Assembly (NCBI RefSeq): GCF_963677195.1
Contig: NZ_OY781918.1
Span: 1,910,923 to 1,974,922 of the forward strand
Reading direction: 5' to 3'
Length of the DNA stretch: 64,000 nucleotides
From: an uncultured Marinifilum sp.
Lineage (GTDB): Bacteria > Bacteroidota > Bacteroidia > Bacteroidales > Marinifilaceae
Shown: positions 27,403 through 37,013 of the stretch, one piece after another
Numbering within the stretch: the first letter of the stretch is position 1
Layout of the letters: each line of letters begins with the position of its first letter
Made by a program: the position numbers and the translations under genes
Notes under the pieces: generated by a model
Told to the model about the DNA's origin: nothing
Seen by the model: only the letters and a program-made list of their open reading frames with translations
Database searches by the model: none

Positions 27403-29478
27403 ATGAAATGTAAATCAATTTTTTGTCTTATTGCTGGCTTGGCAATGATATTGGCATCATGTTCCAATAGCAAGATAGTGAAAAGTGTTGCATCGCCCGA
27501 TGGTAAAATTGGCGTTCAATTAAGTATGATAGAAGGACAAGCTTCTTACATGGTTTCATTCAATGGAAAACCAGTAATTGAACCTTCCACATTAGGTTTC
27601 GATTTTAAAAATCTGCCATCCATTAAAAAAGGGTGGAAAATTGTTTCTACTGAGCTTTCTTCAAGTAAGTCAACATGGGAAATGCAATGGGGAGAGAAAA
27701 GAGTGGTTGAAGATAATTTTAATCAGTTAATTATTAATTTGAAAGAAGAAAAAGCTCCAAATAGAATAATGAATTTGGTGTTTAAAGTATATAACGACGG
27801 ATTGGGATTTCGTTATGAGTTTCCCAAACAAGAAGCCATGACTGAAGTGATAATTACCGATGAAAATACACAATTTAATTTAACCGGAGATCATAAAGTA
27901 TGGTGGATTCCTGGCGATTGGGATATTTATGAGCATTTGTATCATACAACACAGTTTACAGGTATTGATGCAACTGCTTTACGCGCAAATGATAATTTAG
28001 CACAGACTTCGATTCCCGAAAATGCGGTAAATACTCCTGTTACTATGAAAACAGCAGAGGGTGTTTACTTAAGTTTTCACGAAGCTAATTTAACCGATTA
28101 TGCAGGCATGACTTTGAAAGTAAACAAAGAAGAGTTGATGCTGGAAAGTGAGTTGGTTGGATCGGACAGAACCGGATATAAAGTAAAAAGAGAGCTTCCG
28201 TTTAATTCACCATGGAGAACTATTCAAATATCTGAAAATGCCGGAGGATTAATTGAATCCGACTTGATCGTAAACCTTAATGAGCCCAATAAAATTGGAT
28301 TGGTTGATTATTTTAAACCCATGAAATATGTTGGTATTTGGTGGGATATGCATCTGGGAACAAAATCATGGGATATGGCAAGTGGAAAACATGGTGCAAC
28401 AACCAAATATGCAAAAGAACTAATCGATTTTGCTGCTGAAAATAATATTGGTGGAATCTTGGTTGAAGGATGGAACACTGGCTGGGAACATTGGATCGGT
28501 TTTGAAGATCGTGAAGGCGTATTCGATTTTGTGACTCCTTACAAGGATTACGATTTGAAAGAGGTGGTGCGCTACGGAAAAGAAAAAGGGGTTGAATTAA
28601 TCATGCATCATGAAACTTCAGCCGCTCCAAGAACTTACAATCAGCAAATGGATACGGCCTATCATTTAATGAATTCCTTGGGAATACATTCGGTTAAAAC
28701 CGGATATGTTGGAAAAATTATCCCTAAAGGAGAATATCACCACGGACAATGGATGGTAAACAATTACCGAAAAGCTGTGGAAATGGGTGCGAAATATAAA
28801 GTAGCCATCAATGCTCACGAGCCAATTAAAGCAACAGGTTTGCGCAGAACTTACCCCAATGTAATTGCCCGTGAAGGTTTACGCGGACAAGAATTTAATG
28901 CCTGGGCAAGCGATGGTGGAAATCCACCAGAACATTTGCCAATTGTAGCATTTACAAGAATGTTGGCTGGTCCAATCGATTATACTCCAGGAATTTTTAA
29001 TATCAAATTGACTCCTCATAAACCAAATAATCAAGTGAATACAACTATTGCGCAGCAGTTGGCATTATATGTGGTAATTAATAGCCCAATTCAAATGGTG
29101 CCCGATTTAATCGAAAATTACAAAGGAAACGATGCTTTTCAGTTTATTCGAGATGTGGCCGTTAACTGGGAAACAAGCAAAGTACTTAATGGAGAAGTTG
29201 GCGATTTTGTTACCATTGCACGTAAAGATCGTGAATCGGAAAATTGGTTTATTGGTTCTATTACCGATGAAAATGCTCGCGATATGAATATTAAACTGGA
29301 TTTTCTTACAGAAGGAAAGAAATACAAAGCAAGTTTATATTTAGATGGCAAAAATGCACATTGGGATAATAATCCTACCGAGTTTCAGATTCTTACTAAA
29401 GAAGTAAGCAGTGAATCTAATTTAGAGTTTCATTTGGCCGAAGGTGGCGGAGCTGCCATTAGTTTAATCGAATTATAA
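27403..29478 (+). CDS. GH97 alpha-glucosidase, SusB-like lipoprotein
   Basis: Hydrolyses alpha-glucosidic oligosaccharides, anchored in the envelope. The signal ends in a lipobox (LASC, Cys20). The 691 residues follow the GH97 order: N-terminal beta-sandwich (SPDGKIGVQLSM), central TIM barrel and C-terminal all-beta domain. Barrel motifs include GILVEGWNTGWEHW, LIMHHETSA, AINAHEPI and GLRGQEFNAW. Several Glu residues sit where inverting SusB-type enzymes place their general base and calcium ligands, so an inverting alpha-glucosidase is more likely than a retaining galactosidase. That subtype call is inference. No SusC/SusD pair is adjacent. Confidence 0.9.
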   Translation: MKCKSIFCLIAGLAMILASCSNSKIVKSVASPDGKIGVQLSMIEGQASYMVSFNGKPVIEPSTLGFDFKNLPSIKKGWKIVSTELSSSKSTWEMQWGEKRVVEDNFNQLIINLKEEKAPNRIMNLVFKVYNDGLGFRYEFPKQEAMTEVIITDENTQFNLTGDHKVWWIPGDWDIYEHLYHTTQFTGIDATALRANDNLAQTSIPENAVNTPVTMKTAEGVYLSFHEANLTDYAGMTLKVNKEELMLESELVGSDRTGYKVKRELPFNSPWRTIQISENAGGLIESDLIVNLNEPNKIGLVDYFKPMKYVGIWWDMHLGTKSWDMASGKHGATTKYAKELIDFAAENNIGGILVEGWNTGWEHWIGFEDREGVFDFVTPYKDYDLKEVVRYGKEKGVELIMHHETSAAPRTYNQQMDTAYHLMNSLGIHSVKTGYVGKIIPKGEYHHGQWMVNNYRKAVEMGAKYKVAINAHEPIKATGLRRTYPNVIAREGLRGQEFNAWASDGGNPPEHLPIVAFTRMLAGPIDYTPGIFNIKLTPHKPNNQVNTTIAQQLALYVVINSPIQMVPDLIENYKGNDAFQFIRDVAVNWETSKVLNGEVGDFVTIARKDRESENWFIGSITDENARDMNIKLDFLTEGKKYKASLYLDGKNAHWDNNPTEFQILTKEVSSESNLEFHLAEGGGAAISLIEL

Positions 29479-29520
29479 TATTTAAAGTTTTTATACCATT
29501 TTAAAGTATATGCACGCAGG

Positions 29521-29596
29521 TATAATACCAATAATATATCAATCAATAGCAAGCTTGCGCTGATAGGCCTTATTTTTAATGCGAATTGGTATAATA
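29521..29596. repeat. MITE-like 76-bp inverted-repeat element
   Basis: TATAATACCAAT (29521-29532) and ATTGGTATAATA (29585-29596) pair at 11 of 12 positions. The 52-bp interior holds a perfect palindrome GCAAGCTTGC (29549-29558). It lies between the GH97 stop and its terminator. Confidence 0.45.
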
Positions 29597-29600
29597 ATTT

Positions 29601-29640
29601 AAAAGTGGCATTCCTTATTTTTAGGAATGTCACTTTTTTT
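29601..29640 (+). terminator. Intrinsic terminator after the GH97 gene
   Basis: Long stem AAAGTGGCATTCC / GGAATGTCACTTT (one G-U) followed by T8. Confidence 0.88.
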
Positions 29641-29765
29641 GTAGTTTCACGCATAGTTTATTTTATGAAAATAAATTAACATGCTACTTAAAATCAAGAC
29701 TTTCTATTTTTAGAGAGATATAGTTTTACACCAAATTATAATTACACACTAACAAATAAATCGCA

Positions 29766-32700
29766 ATGTTAAAGTTGAATGTAAGAATTGGAGTATTTTT
29801 CCTAGTTCTGTTTGGAATGATGGGAAGTGCTTATGCCAAAAAGGATGTGCGTTTAATGCGTTATCCTGATGTGAACAAAAATCTAATTGCCTTTGTATAT
29901 GCTGGCGATATTTGGACCGTAGATTCAAATGGTGGCGATGCCAAGCGGTTAACTTCGCATAAAGGATTGGAATTATTTCCAAAAATTTCTCCCGATGGAA
30001 AATGGATTGCTTTTTCTGCCGAGTATTCTGGAAGTAGACAAGTATATGTAATGCCTGCCAAAGGAGGAAGGCCAAAGCAGTTAACATATTATAATTCTGT
30101 TAAAATGATGCCGCCACGCGGAGGATTTGATAATGCCATTTTAGACTGGACACCAGATAGCAAATCTATTTTGGTAAGAATGAATAGAACTGCTTTTGGT
30201 GAGCGAAATGGTACCTATTATAAAGTAAGTATTAATGGCGGATTGGAGCAAGCATTGCAGATTCCTGAAGGTGGTTTTGGCGTTTTTTCTCCTGATGCTA
30301 AAAAAATGTGTTTTGCCCCAATTAGTCGCGAATTCAGAACATGGAAACGATACAAAGGTGGTCGTGCTTCCGATTTATGGATTTATGATTTAGAGAATGA
30401 TCAGTCGGAGAGAATAACAAAATTTGTGGGATCAGATCAAATTCCATCATGGTATAAAAATGCAATCTATTTTGCTTCCGATCGCGACCTAAAGTTAAAT
30501 ATCTATAAATATGATATTGCAAGCAAAGAGATTAGTCAAATGACTCATCATAAAACTTTTGATGTAATGTGGCCATCAGGTGAAAATGGTCAGTTGGTTT
30601 ATGAAAATGGCGGACAGTTGTTTAAGTTAAATCTGGAAACAGGTAAAGAGGAGCGCATAATTGTGAATATCAATTTCGATAATCCAAACACATTGCCTTA
30701 TTATAAAAATGTGAAGGATTTCATAGAAGGATGGGCCGTATCTCCATCGGGGAAACGAGCTTTATTCGATGCACGAGGCGATATTTTTTCTGTTCCAGCA
30801 AAGAATGGTCCAAGTATAAACCTTACACAAACACAAGGAGTAAGAGAAACCTCGCCAAGCTGGTCGCCAAACGGAAAGTATATTTCCTATTATTCCGATG
30901 CAACAGGAGAATATGAAATTTATCTTTTAGAAAATAAAAAGGGAGCTAAAGCAAAGCAAATTACCTCAGGATCATCGGCCTGGATGTATGATGCAAAATG
31001 GTCGCCAAATAGTAAATATTTGATATTCTTCGATCGCAGCTTAAAACTAAAATATCTGAATGTTGAAACCGGAATAGTTAAAGTTGTTGATCAGGCAAAT
31101 AGAAATGAAATTAGAGATTTTTCTGTTTCACCTGATTCCGATTGGATTGCATACGTAAAGGATAGTAAAAACAGTCAGGGTGCCATTTGGGTTCATCAAA
31201 TTACTACAGGTAAAAATACTCAGTTAACCGATGATACTTTTGGCGATTCGGAACCTGTATTCTCAACCGATGGAGACTTTATTTTCTTTACCTCAAACAG
31301 AGATTTTAATCTTAACTTTTCAAGTTTTGAATTCGATTATTTATACAATAGAGCAACACGAATTTTTGCAATGGCTTTAAAAGCCGAGGGGCCTAAATTA
31401 TTTCCAATAAAGAACGATATTGAAGGGATTAAGGAAGAGCTTAAAGAAACTCCTAAATCGAACAAAAGAGGTAAAAAAGAAGAAGCTAAAGAAGAAAAAT
31501 TAAAGGTAGAAATTGATTTTGATGGTATCACCAATCGTATTGTAGCTTTCCCTTTATCTTCGGGTAATTATAGTAATTTAAATGCCATAGATGGTGGAAT
31601 TTTGTTCACCACAAATGGTAGTTTGCACAGCTACAATATTAAAGAGGAAAAAGATGAGTTGATTTTAGATCGTGTATCTGCAGTAATGCTTTCCGATAAA
31701 GGTGATAAAATCATGTATAATGATGGTTCTACTTATGGAATTACTAATTTATCTCCAGGGCAAGAAGCAGATGCCGGAAAATTATCTTTGGATGATTTAG
31801 ATATGAAAATTGATCCTGTTAAAGAATGGAATCAGATTTATACCGATGGGTGGCGCATTTTTAGAGATTTCTATTATGTTGAGAATATGCATGGTGTAGA
31901 CTGGGCTCAAATAAAAGCAAATTATAATTTATTAATGCCATATTTAAGTCATCGTGCCGATTTAGATTATATTTTAGGAGAAATTATTTCGGAAACCAAC
32001 ACCGGACACGCCTATGTTAATTATGGCGATTTTGAAAAAGTGAAGCCTCTAGAAACAGGATTATTGGGTGCCAAGCTTAAAGCTGATTTTACCAATAAGA
32101 AATATATCATCTCAAAAATATTCGAGGGTGAAAACTGGAATCCAAACAGACGTTCTCCATTAACCGAGCAAGGTGTGAATGTAAAGGAAGGTGATTATTT
32201 GCTTAGTATTAATGGTCACGACTTAAGTACAGATGTAAATCCTTATTTGTATCTGGAAAATCAAGTTGGTAAAATGCTCGAAATTACGGTTAATAGCAAA
32301 CCAAGTTTCGAAGGTGCTAAAACATATACCATTAAACCAATTGCAAGCGAACTGGAATTAATGTATCTAAATTGGGTAAACGAACGCCGCGAAATGGTAA
32401 ACAAACTATCTGATGGTAAAATTGGCTACATACATGTGCCAAACACTGCAGTAGAAGGTAATAGAGAATTGCACCGCGGAATGTATGCGTATCACGATAA
32501 GGAAGCTTTGATTATTGATGATCGTTACAATGGTGGAGGATTTATTCCCGATCACATGGCCGATTTGCTGGATAGAGATGTGCTTTCGTATTGGCACCTG
32601 AGAGGATTGGAACCATGGAAAACACCAGGAGTAGCACACGATGGTCCTAAGGCAATGTTAATTAACCACTATTCCTCATCGGGAGGAGATGCATTTCCAT

Positions 32701-33041
32701 ATTTTTTCCGTAAAAAAGGACTGGGAAAATTAATTGGAACTCGCACTTGGGGAGGATTAGTAGGTATGTCGGGAAATGCCGGACTGGTTGATGGCGGTTA
32801 TATTGCCGTTCCTCGTTTTGGTATTTTCGACGAAAATCAAAAATGGATTATCGAAGGAGTTGGTGTATATCCTGATATTGAAGTTTACGACCAGCCACAT
32901 TTGGTAGCCAAAGGAATTGATCCATGCATACAAAAAGCAGTAGAAGTGCTATTGAAAGAACTAAAACAAAAAAGCACAAAACAGATTATGGCTCCTGCCG
33001 ATCCAAACCGATCGGAATGGATTGAAGAGAACGTAAAATAA
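29766..33041 (+). CDS. Tricorn-like protease (S41 family), exported
   Basis: Large peptidase of 1091 residues with an N-terminal signal peptide (residues 1-24). Repeated PD40-type propeller blades run from about 30 to 680 (repeats such as FPKISPDGKWIAFSAE and SPSWSPNGKYISYYSD). A Lys/Glu-rich linker lies near 555-580. A C-terminal half carries NTGHAYVNYGD (catalytic His, about 747), a PDZ-like stretch (GDYLLSINGHDL) and the S41 core with serines 970-972 in YSSSGGDAFPYFF and GTRTWGGLVG. This is the tricorn plan. It probably trims peptides in the periplasm and may work alongside other exported peptidases such as the DPP-IV at 5.5 kb. Confidence 0.92.
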   Translation: MLKLNVRIGVFFLVLFGMMGSAYAKKDVRLMRYPDVNKNLIAFVYAGDIWTVDSNGGDAKRLTSHKGLELFPKISPDGKWIAFSAEYSGSRQVYVMPAKGGRPKQLTYYNSVKMMPPRGGFDNAILDWTPDSKSILVRMNRTAFGERNGTYYKVSINGGLEQALQIPEGGFGVFSPDAKKMCFAPISREFRTWKRYKGGRASDLWIYDLENDQSERITKFVGSDQIPSWYKNAIYFASDRDLKLNIYKYDIASKEISQMTHHKTFDVMWPSGENGQLVYENGGQLFKLNLETGKEERIIVNINFDNPNTLPYYKNVKDFIEGWAVSPSGKRALFDARGDIFSVPAKNGPSINLTQTQGVRETSPSWSPNGKYISYYSDATGEYEIYLLENKKGAKAKQITSGSSAWMYDAKWSPNSKYLIFFDRSLKLKYLNVETGIVKVVDQANRNEIRDFSVSPDSDWIAYVKDSKNSQGAIWVHQITTGKNTQLTDDTFGDSEPVFSTDGDFIFFTSNRDFNLNFSSFEFDYLYNRATRIFAMALKAEGPKLFPIKNDIEGIKEELKETPKSNKRGKKEEAKEEKLKVEIDFDGITNRIVAFPLSSGNYSNLNAIDGGILFTTNGSLHSYNIKEEKDELILDRVSAVMLSDKGDKIMYNDGSTYGITNLSPGQEADAGKLSLDDLDMKIDPVKEWNQIYTDGWRIFRDFYYVENMHGVDWAQIKANYNLLMPYLSHRADLDYILGEIISETNTGHAYVNYGDFEKVKPLETGLLGAKLKADFTNKKYIISKIFEGENWNPNRRSPLTEQGVNVKEGDYLLSINGHDLSTDVNPYLYLENQVGKMLEITVNSKPSFEGAKTYTIKPIASELELMYLNWVNERREMVNKLSDGKIGYIHVPNTAVEGNRELHRGMYAYHDKEALIIDDRYNGGGFIPDHMADLLDRDVLSYWHLRGLEPWKTPGVAHDGPKAMLINHYSSSGGDAFPYFFRKKGLGKLIGTRTWGGLVGMSGNAGLVDGGYIAVPRFGIFDENQKWIIEGVGVYPDIEVYDQPHLVAKGIDPCIQKAVEVLLKELKQKSTKQIMAPADPNRSEWIEENVK

Positions 33042-33076
33042 TTTAAACATTATTCAGCTATGGCTGATAATGGCAT

Positions 33077-33103
33077 AGGAGCATCGTTTGGTGCTCCTTT
33101 TTT
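33077..33103 (+). terminator. Intrinsic terminator after the tricorn-like gene
   Basis: AGGAGCA/TGCTCCT stem followed by T6. The 20-base core GGAGCATCGTTTGGTGCTCC is identical to the terminator at 35421. Confidence 0.88.
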
Positions 33104-33347
33104 AATTCTGTATAAGCTGATTTAATCCCCCAATACGATTCAAAATTTAGGGTTCTATTATTTAAGATTAAACTAAGAGTATGATTGTAGAGTTTTATTA
33201 AAATTAATTTTAAAATTTTTCGTCCCTAAAAAATACCATAAAAACATGTAAAATTTAGAATACGGCTAAATTGAATAAATCAACTAAGCATAATGAACAA
33301 TATTTCGATTATTCTTTTTAATTTAGAACAAATCAAAATCAAAAATT
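33104..33347. other. Spacer before the NfeD-like gene
   Basis: About 240 AT-rich bases. I see no frame, RNA or convincing promoter box. Confidence 0.5.
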
Positions 33348-33935
33348 ATGATACTACTTATGTCTGACTGGTGGAGTACAATGGATCTGGTGGAAAAGAT
33401 TTTTTGGGGCATTTCCATCCCTTTTTCAGTTTTGTTTCTTATACAAATGGTGATGACCTTTTTAGGTGGAGATGTTGATGATGTTGCGGCAGACGGAGAT
33501 GTCGATGTTTCCATTGATAGTGATACAGGTATAGATTTTCAATTTCTTACTTTAAAAAATCTTATTGCATTTTTTACCATTTTTGGATGGACTGGAATTA
33601 TATGTCTTCATTCAGGATTAGGACCTGGAATGTCTACTTTTATTGCAAGTTTAGCCGGATTAATTATGATGATTGTAATGGCATCGATCTTATATTTTAT
33701 GGGTAAACTTACAGAAGAAGGTACACTTAAAATTAGAAATGCAATTGGCAAAGTAGGTAATGTGTACTTAACAATTCCTGCCAACAGAAAAGGAATGGGG
33801 AAAGTTCAAATTCAAGTACAAGGATTACAAACTTTAGATGCCATTACAGATTCTGAAAAAGAAATTAAGACTGGAGCTGTAGTCGAAGTTGTAGAAATTC
33901 TTAATGATCAGATTTTAGTAGTATACCCAGTTTAA
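33348..33935 (+). CDS. NfeD/YuaF-like membrane protein
   Basis: 195 residues: membrane helices near 15-38 and two or three more between 68 and 120, then a small beta-rich C-terminal domain (about 128-195, IGKVGNVYLTIPANRKGMGKV...VVEILNDQILVVYPV) with the OB fold typical of NfeD-type proteins. An acidic stretch (GGDVDDVAADGDVDVSIDSD) separates the first helix from the rest. It sits 38 bases before a flotillin gene, the standard yuaF-floT pairing, and should help organise membrane microdomains with it. An ATG at 33360 is an alternative start. Confidence 0.83.
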   Translation: MILLMSDWWSTMDLVEKIFWGISIPFSVLFLIQMVMTFLGGDVDDVAADGDVDVSIDSDTGIDFQFLTLKNLIAFFTIFGWTGIICLHSGLGPGMSTFIASLAGLIMMIVMASILYFMGKLTEEGTLKIRNAIGKVGNVYLTIPANRKGMGKVQIQVQGLQTLDAITDSEKEIKTGAVVEVVEILNDQILVVYPV

Positions 33936-33973
33936 AAATAAAATAGTTTAACCCAATTAATTAATAAAACATT

Positions 33974-35395
33974 ATGGGAGAATATATAGTTCTTTTAATT
34001 ACTGCAATAGTAATATTCATTTTTGTGCTTATAGTATCATTTTTTAAAAGATACAAGCGTTGTCCATCCGACCGGGTTTTGGTTGTTTATGGAAAAGTTG
34101 GAAAAGGCAGTGGCGAGGAATCGCGTTCGGCCAAGTGTATTCATGGTGGGGCGGCTTTTGTTTGGCCAATAATTCAGGATTATGCATTTCTTGATTTAAC
34201 TCCAATTTCAATTGAAATTAATCTCACCAATGCCTTAAGTAAGCAAAATATTCGTGTTGATGTTCCGTCTCGTTTTACCGTAGGAGTATCTACCGAAGGT
34301 GGTATTATGACCAATGCGGCAGAACGTTTGCTTGGTTTATCTCAGGATGATATCAGTAATTTAGCTAAAGACATTATTTTTGGTCAGCTTCGTTTAGTGG
34401 TTGCAACCATGGATATAGAGGAAATTAACAGCAATCGTGATAAATTTTTGGCTGCGGTTTCTTCAAACGTTGAGGCCGAATTAAAGAAAATTGGTTTAAA
34501 ATTAATTAATGTTAATGTTACCGATATTAACGATGAATCGGGATATATCGAAGCTTTAGGTAAAGAAGCTGCTGCAAAAGCTATTAATGATGCCAAAAAA
34601 ACCGTTGCAGAAAAAAATCGTGATGGTTCCATTGGTGAGGCAAATGCTCATCAGGAACAAAGAGTACAAGTTGCTGCTGCTGATGCTTCGGCAGTTGAAG
34701 GGGAAAATACTGCGAAAATTACCATTGCAAATTCCGATGCTGTAAGACGTGAAAAAGAAGCAGAAGCTGAGCGATTGGCTACAGCTGCAGAAAAAGTGGC
34801 TACGGCCCGTGCTTTAGAGGAAGCTTATTCTGCAGAACAAAAAGCCGAAGATGCGCGTGCTATTCGCGATAAAGCATCGCAAACTGCCGATATTGTTGTG
34901 CCTGCTCAAATCGATAAAGAAAAAATTGAGATTGCGGCAGAGGCAATTGCTGAGCAAACTCGTCGTCATGCAAAAGGTGAAGCCGATGCAATTTACATGA
35001 AAATGGAAGCTGAGGCAAAAGGTATTTATGAGATTTTGAGCAAGCAAGCTGATGGTTTCGATAAGATTGTAAATGCTGCCGGAGATGATGCCAAGGATGC
35101 AGTAATGTTAATGATTGCAGATAAATTACCAGAGCTTGTTTCAACTCAGGTTGAGGCAATTAAGAACATCAAAATTGATAAAGTTACTGTTTGGGAAAAT
35201 GGTGGTGGTAAAGATGGTAAAACATCAACCGCTAACTTTATGCAAGGCATGATGGGATCGATTCCTCCAATGGAAGAGTTGTTTAAAATGGCAGGAATGG
35301 AATTGCCTACTTATCTTGGTAAAAAAGTAGAAGGAAATAACCAGACTGTCGATTTCGAAGATGTTTCCGATCAGGAAAACAAAAAAGAGGAATAA
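33974..35395 (+). CDS. Flotillin-like protein
   Basis: Membrane scaffold protein of 473 residues. An N-terminal hairpin or membrane helix (about 4-24) is followed by the SPFH/Band-7 domain (about 30-200) and a long Ala/Glu-rich coiled coil (about 200-370) with the repeated AEAER and EAEA words. The C-terminal tail is Gly/Met/acidic. The family organises ordered membrane patches and influences protease and transporter assembly. It forms an operon with the upstream NfeD-like gene and ends at a terminator. Confidence 0.92.
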   Translation: MGEYIVLLITAIVIFIFVLIVSFFKRYKRCPSDRVLVVYGKVGKGSGEESRSAKCIHGGAAFVWPIIQDYAFLDLTPISIEINLTNALSKQNIRVDVPSRFTVGVSTEGGIMTNAAERLLGLSQDDISNLAKDIIFGQLRLVVATMDIEEINSNRDKFLAAVSSNVEAELKKIGLKLINVNVTDINDESGYIEALGKEAAAKAINDAKKTVAEKNRDGSIGEANAHQEQRVQVAAADASAVEGENTAKITIANSDAVRREKEAEAERLATAAEKVATARALEEAYSAEQKAEDARAIRDKASQTADIVVPAQIDKEKIEIAAEAIAEQTRRHAKGEADAIYMKMEAEAKGIYEILSKQADGFDKIVNAAGDDAKDAVMLMIADKLPELVSTQVEAIKNIKIDKVTVWENGGGKDGKTSTANFMQGMMGSIPPMEELFKMAGMELPTYLGKKVEGNNQTVDFEDVSDQENKKEE

Positions 35396-35420
35396 ACAGA
35401 TTTTCAATAATAAGTAGAAA

Positions 35421-35445
35421 GGAGCATCGTTTGGTGCTCCTTTTT
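35421..35445 (+). terminator. Intrinsic terminator after the flotillin gene
   Basis: Stem-loop GGAGCATCGTTTGGTGCTCC with a T5 tail, identical over 20 bases to the terminator at 33078-33097. It lies between convergent genes. Confidence 0.85.
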
Positions 35446-35528
35446 ATATGTAATTAAATACGTCTTTGGTAAGTCTCCTGTTTAAACATAAGTTTATAGA
35501 CACTACGAAATTTTAAGTAAGATATTTT

Positions 35529-36134
35529 TTATAAAAACTCAAGAATAAAAGGAACCAGAAAAGGAACAACAATTGTGAGTACAATACCACTAAATACAGA
35601 TATAATAGCCCATTCTTTTCCAGAATATTTAGCAATTATTGGTAGTGTAGTATCCATTGCAGTAGCACCTCCCGAGGCAATTCCAGCAAGTTTACCAAAA
35701 TATTTCACAAAAATAGGGGTTGCCAAAAGGGTTATTATTTCTCTTATTATATTCGATAAAAGCGCAATTACACCTAAAGTTTCTCCACTTATCTGAGTTA
35801 TAAAAATGGATGATAAACTATAATATCCAAAGCCAGCACCAACAGCCAGAGCTTCCTTTAGTTCAATTTGAGGAGTGAATATTGAGATAAGTCCAACACC
35901 TAATAAGGACCCAATTATTACGCAAAGAGGAACGAGGATAATTTTAATATTTGTATCGCGAATTACTTTCCAAGATGAACGATCGGCTCCAATACCTATT
36001 CCAACCAGAAACATTAATAGATAGAGTGCATACATACTAAAATCCGACTCTATAATTGTATCAGGAAGAAATTTAGTTAAGCCTAAGATTAGTCCCAGAG
36101 CAAAAAATCCTAAAATAATAATACTATTCTTCAT
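35529..36134 (-). CDS. LysO-family exporter, C-terminal part
   Basis: 201-residue membrane protein with about six helices, matching the C-terminal two-thirds of LysO (YbjE), the lysine exporter. Blocks LVGIGIGADRSSW, GAGFGYYSLSSIFITQ and GGATAMDTTLPIIAKYSG are typical. In Escherichia coli LysO is a single chain of about 299 residues; here the first part is a separate gene 13 bases upstream on the same strand. The two lengths add up to 292, so the pair likely works as a two-subunit transporter. Substrate lysine is inferred from the family. Confidence 0.87.
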   Translation of the reverse strand: MKNSIIILGFFALGLILGLTKFLPDTIIESDFSMYALYLLMFLVGIGIGADRSSWKVIRDTNIKIILVPLCVIIGSLLGVGLISIFTPQIELKEALAVGAGFGYYSLSSIFITQISGETLGVIALLSNIIREIITLLATPIFVKYFGKLAGIASGGATAMDTTLPIIAKYSGKEWAIISVFSGIVLTIVVPFLVPFILEFL

Positions 36135-36147
36135 AATTTAAAAGAGT

Positions 36148-36423
36148 TTATTTATTCGATTTGAAGAATAAACGGTAAGTAATAAAAGCTAGAATTAAAC
36201 TGCCTAAAACAGCTCCAATGGTTAAAATTAAAGCTTGTAATCCTATTGTATGTATGTTGTTTATTATTTTGTCGTTTAGTCCAACTCCAATACCTAAAAG
36301 AAACAGTAGTAAATAAATAGACCAGCTTGTCAATTTATCTGCTGCTCTTATTATTTTAGGACGATTACTAATTAAGAAACCAATAAAAATTCCAAGTGTC
36401 ATTAATACAAGAACTGTTATCAT
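36148..36423 (-). CDS. LysO-family exporter, N-terminal part
   Basis: 91 residues with three membrane helices, corresponding to the N-terminal part of LysO (LGIFIGFLISNRPKIIRAADKLTSWSIY, shown by its FLLGIGVGLNDKII motif). Ends with its own stop and the partner gene starts 13 bases later with a good ATG, so this is a true split gene pair and not a frameshift. The same split occurs in other Bacteroidota as far as I recall. Confidence 0.82.
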   Translation of the reverse strand: MITVLVLMTLGIFIGFLISNRPKIIRAADKLTSWSIYLLLFLLGIGVGLNDKIINNIHTIGLQALILTIGAVLGSLILAFITYRLFFKSNK

Positions 36424-36490
36424 AGTTTAAGTTTTGGAATTGAAAGATAAGAAAAGAGAATTTTAATAACTGCAGAATATGATTTTAAAA

Positions 36491-36763
36491 TTATAGAGCC
36501 ATAATGCCTTTTATTCCTTGTGCTCTGGCATATACTTCAACAACATCCTCAGCCGAATTCATTACTTTTTTAACAGTAATACCTATAAAACGAATGTCTT
36601 TAGATGTTTTGTATGTGAATTCAGTATCTGTGGGGAACAGATTTTTTACTGCATTTATTTTATCCTCATTATTGGGAACAATAAATTTAAACATATACAG
36701 GGAAGGCCATTTTGTTGACTCAAATAATTGTTGCTTAATTCTGTTGTATTTTTCCTGATCCAT
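36491..36763 (-). CDS. DUF493 (YbeD-like) small protein
   Basis: 90 residues from the ATG at 36763. The DUF493 signature is visible: KWPSLYMFKFIVPN at the start, the central SKDIRFIGITVKKVMNSAEDVVEVY and the closing IKGIMAL. This ACT-like small protein is of unknown function; in E. coli ybeD lies by lipoate genes. The frame extends 19 residues upstream, but that extension is basic and unlike the family. Confidence 0.82.
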   Translation of the reverse strand: MDQEKYNRIKQQLFESTKWPSLYMFKFIVPNNEDKINAVKNLFPTDTEFTYKTSKDIRFIGITVKKVMNSAEDVVEVYARAQGIKGIMAL

Positions 36764-37013
36764 CTTATACGATTTTGTTTTTAGAGAGAACAAAAATCGC
36801 ACTTTTTTCTGTATCCTCACAATAACTTTTTATAAGAAATAGGAATAATTTGTAAATGATAGGTTTTTGTTGCTTGCCATTATTTTATTTAATTATTTGT
36901 TAAGAGGCTGTAAAATGTTAAGTACCTATTCCTTTAAATATTATCTTTACATTTATATAAATAATTATCTATTTATTATACCACATAAAAAATTACATTA
37001 ACTTAAATACTAG

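Noticed and set aside
17170..29575. Shared 14-mer CGCTGATAGGCCTT at about 17174 and 29559
   Set aside because: A single 14-base match without extended similarity is expected by chance in 64 kb.
29749..30087. 112-residue minus-strand frame under the tricorn-like gene
   Set aside because: Lies across the signal peptide and first propeller blades of a well-supported gene; no recognisable domain.
36900..37000. Promoter box TATCTTTA ahead of the RND operon
   Set aside because: One mismatch to TAnnTTTG at the conserved last G and no -33 partner; too weak to list.
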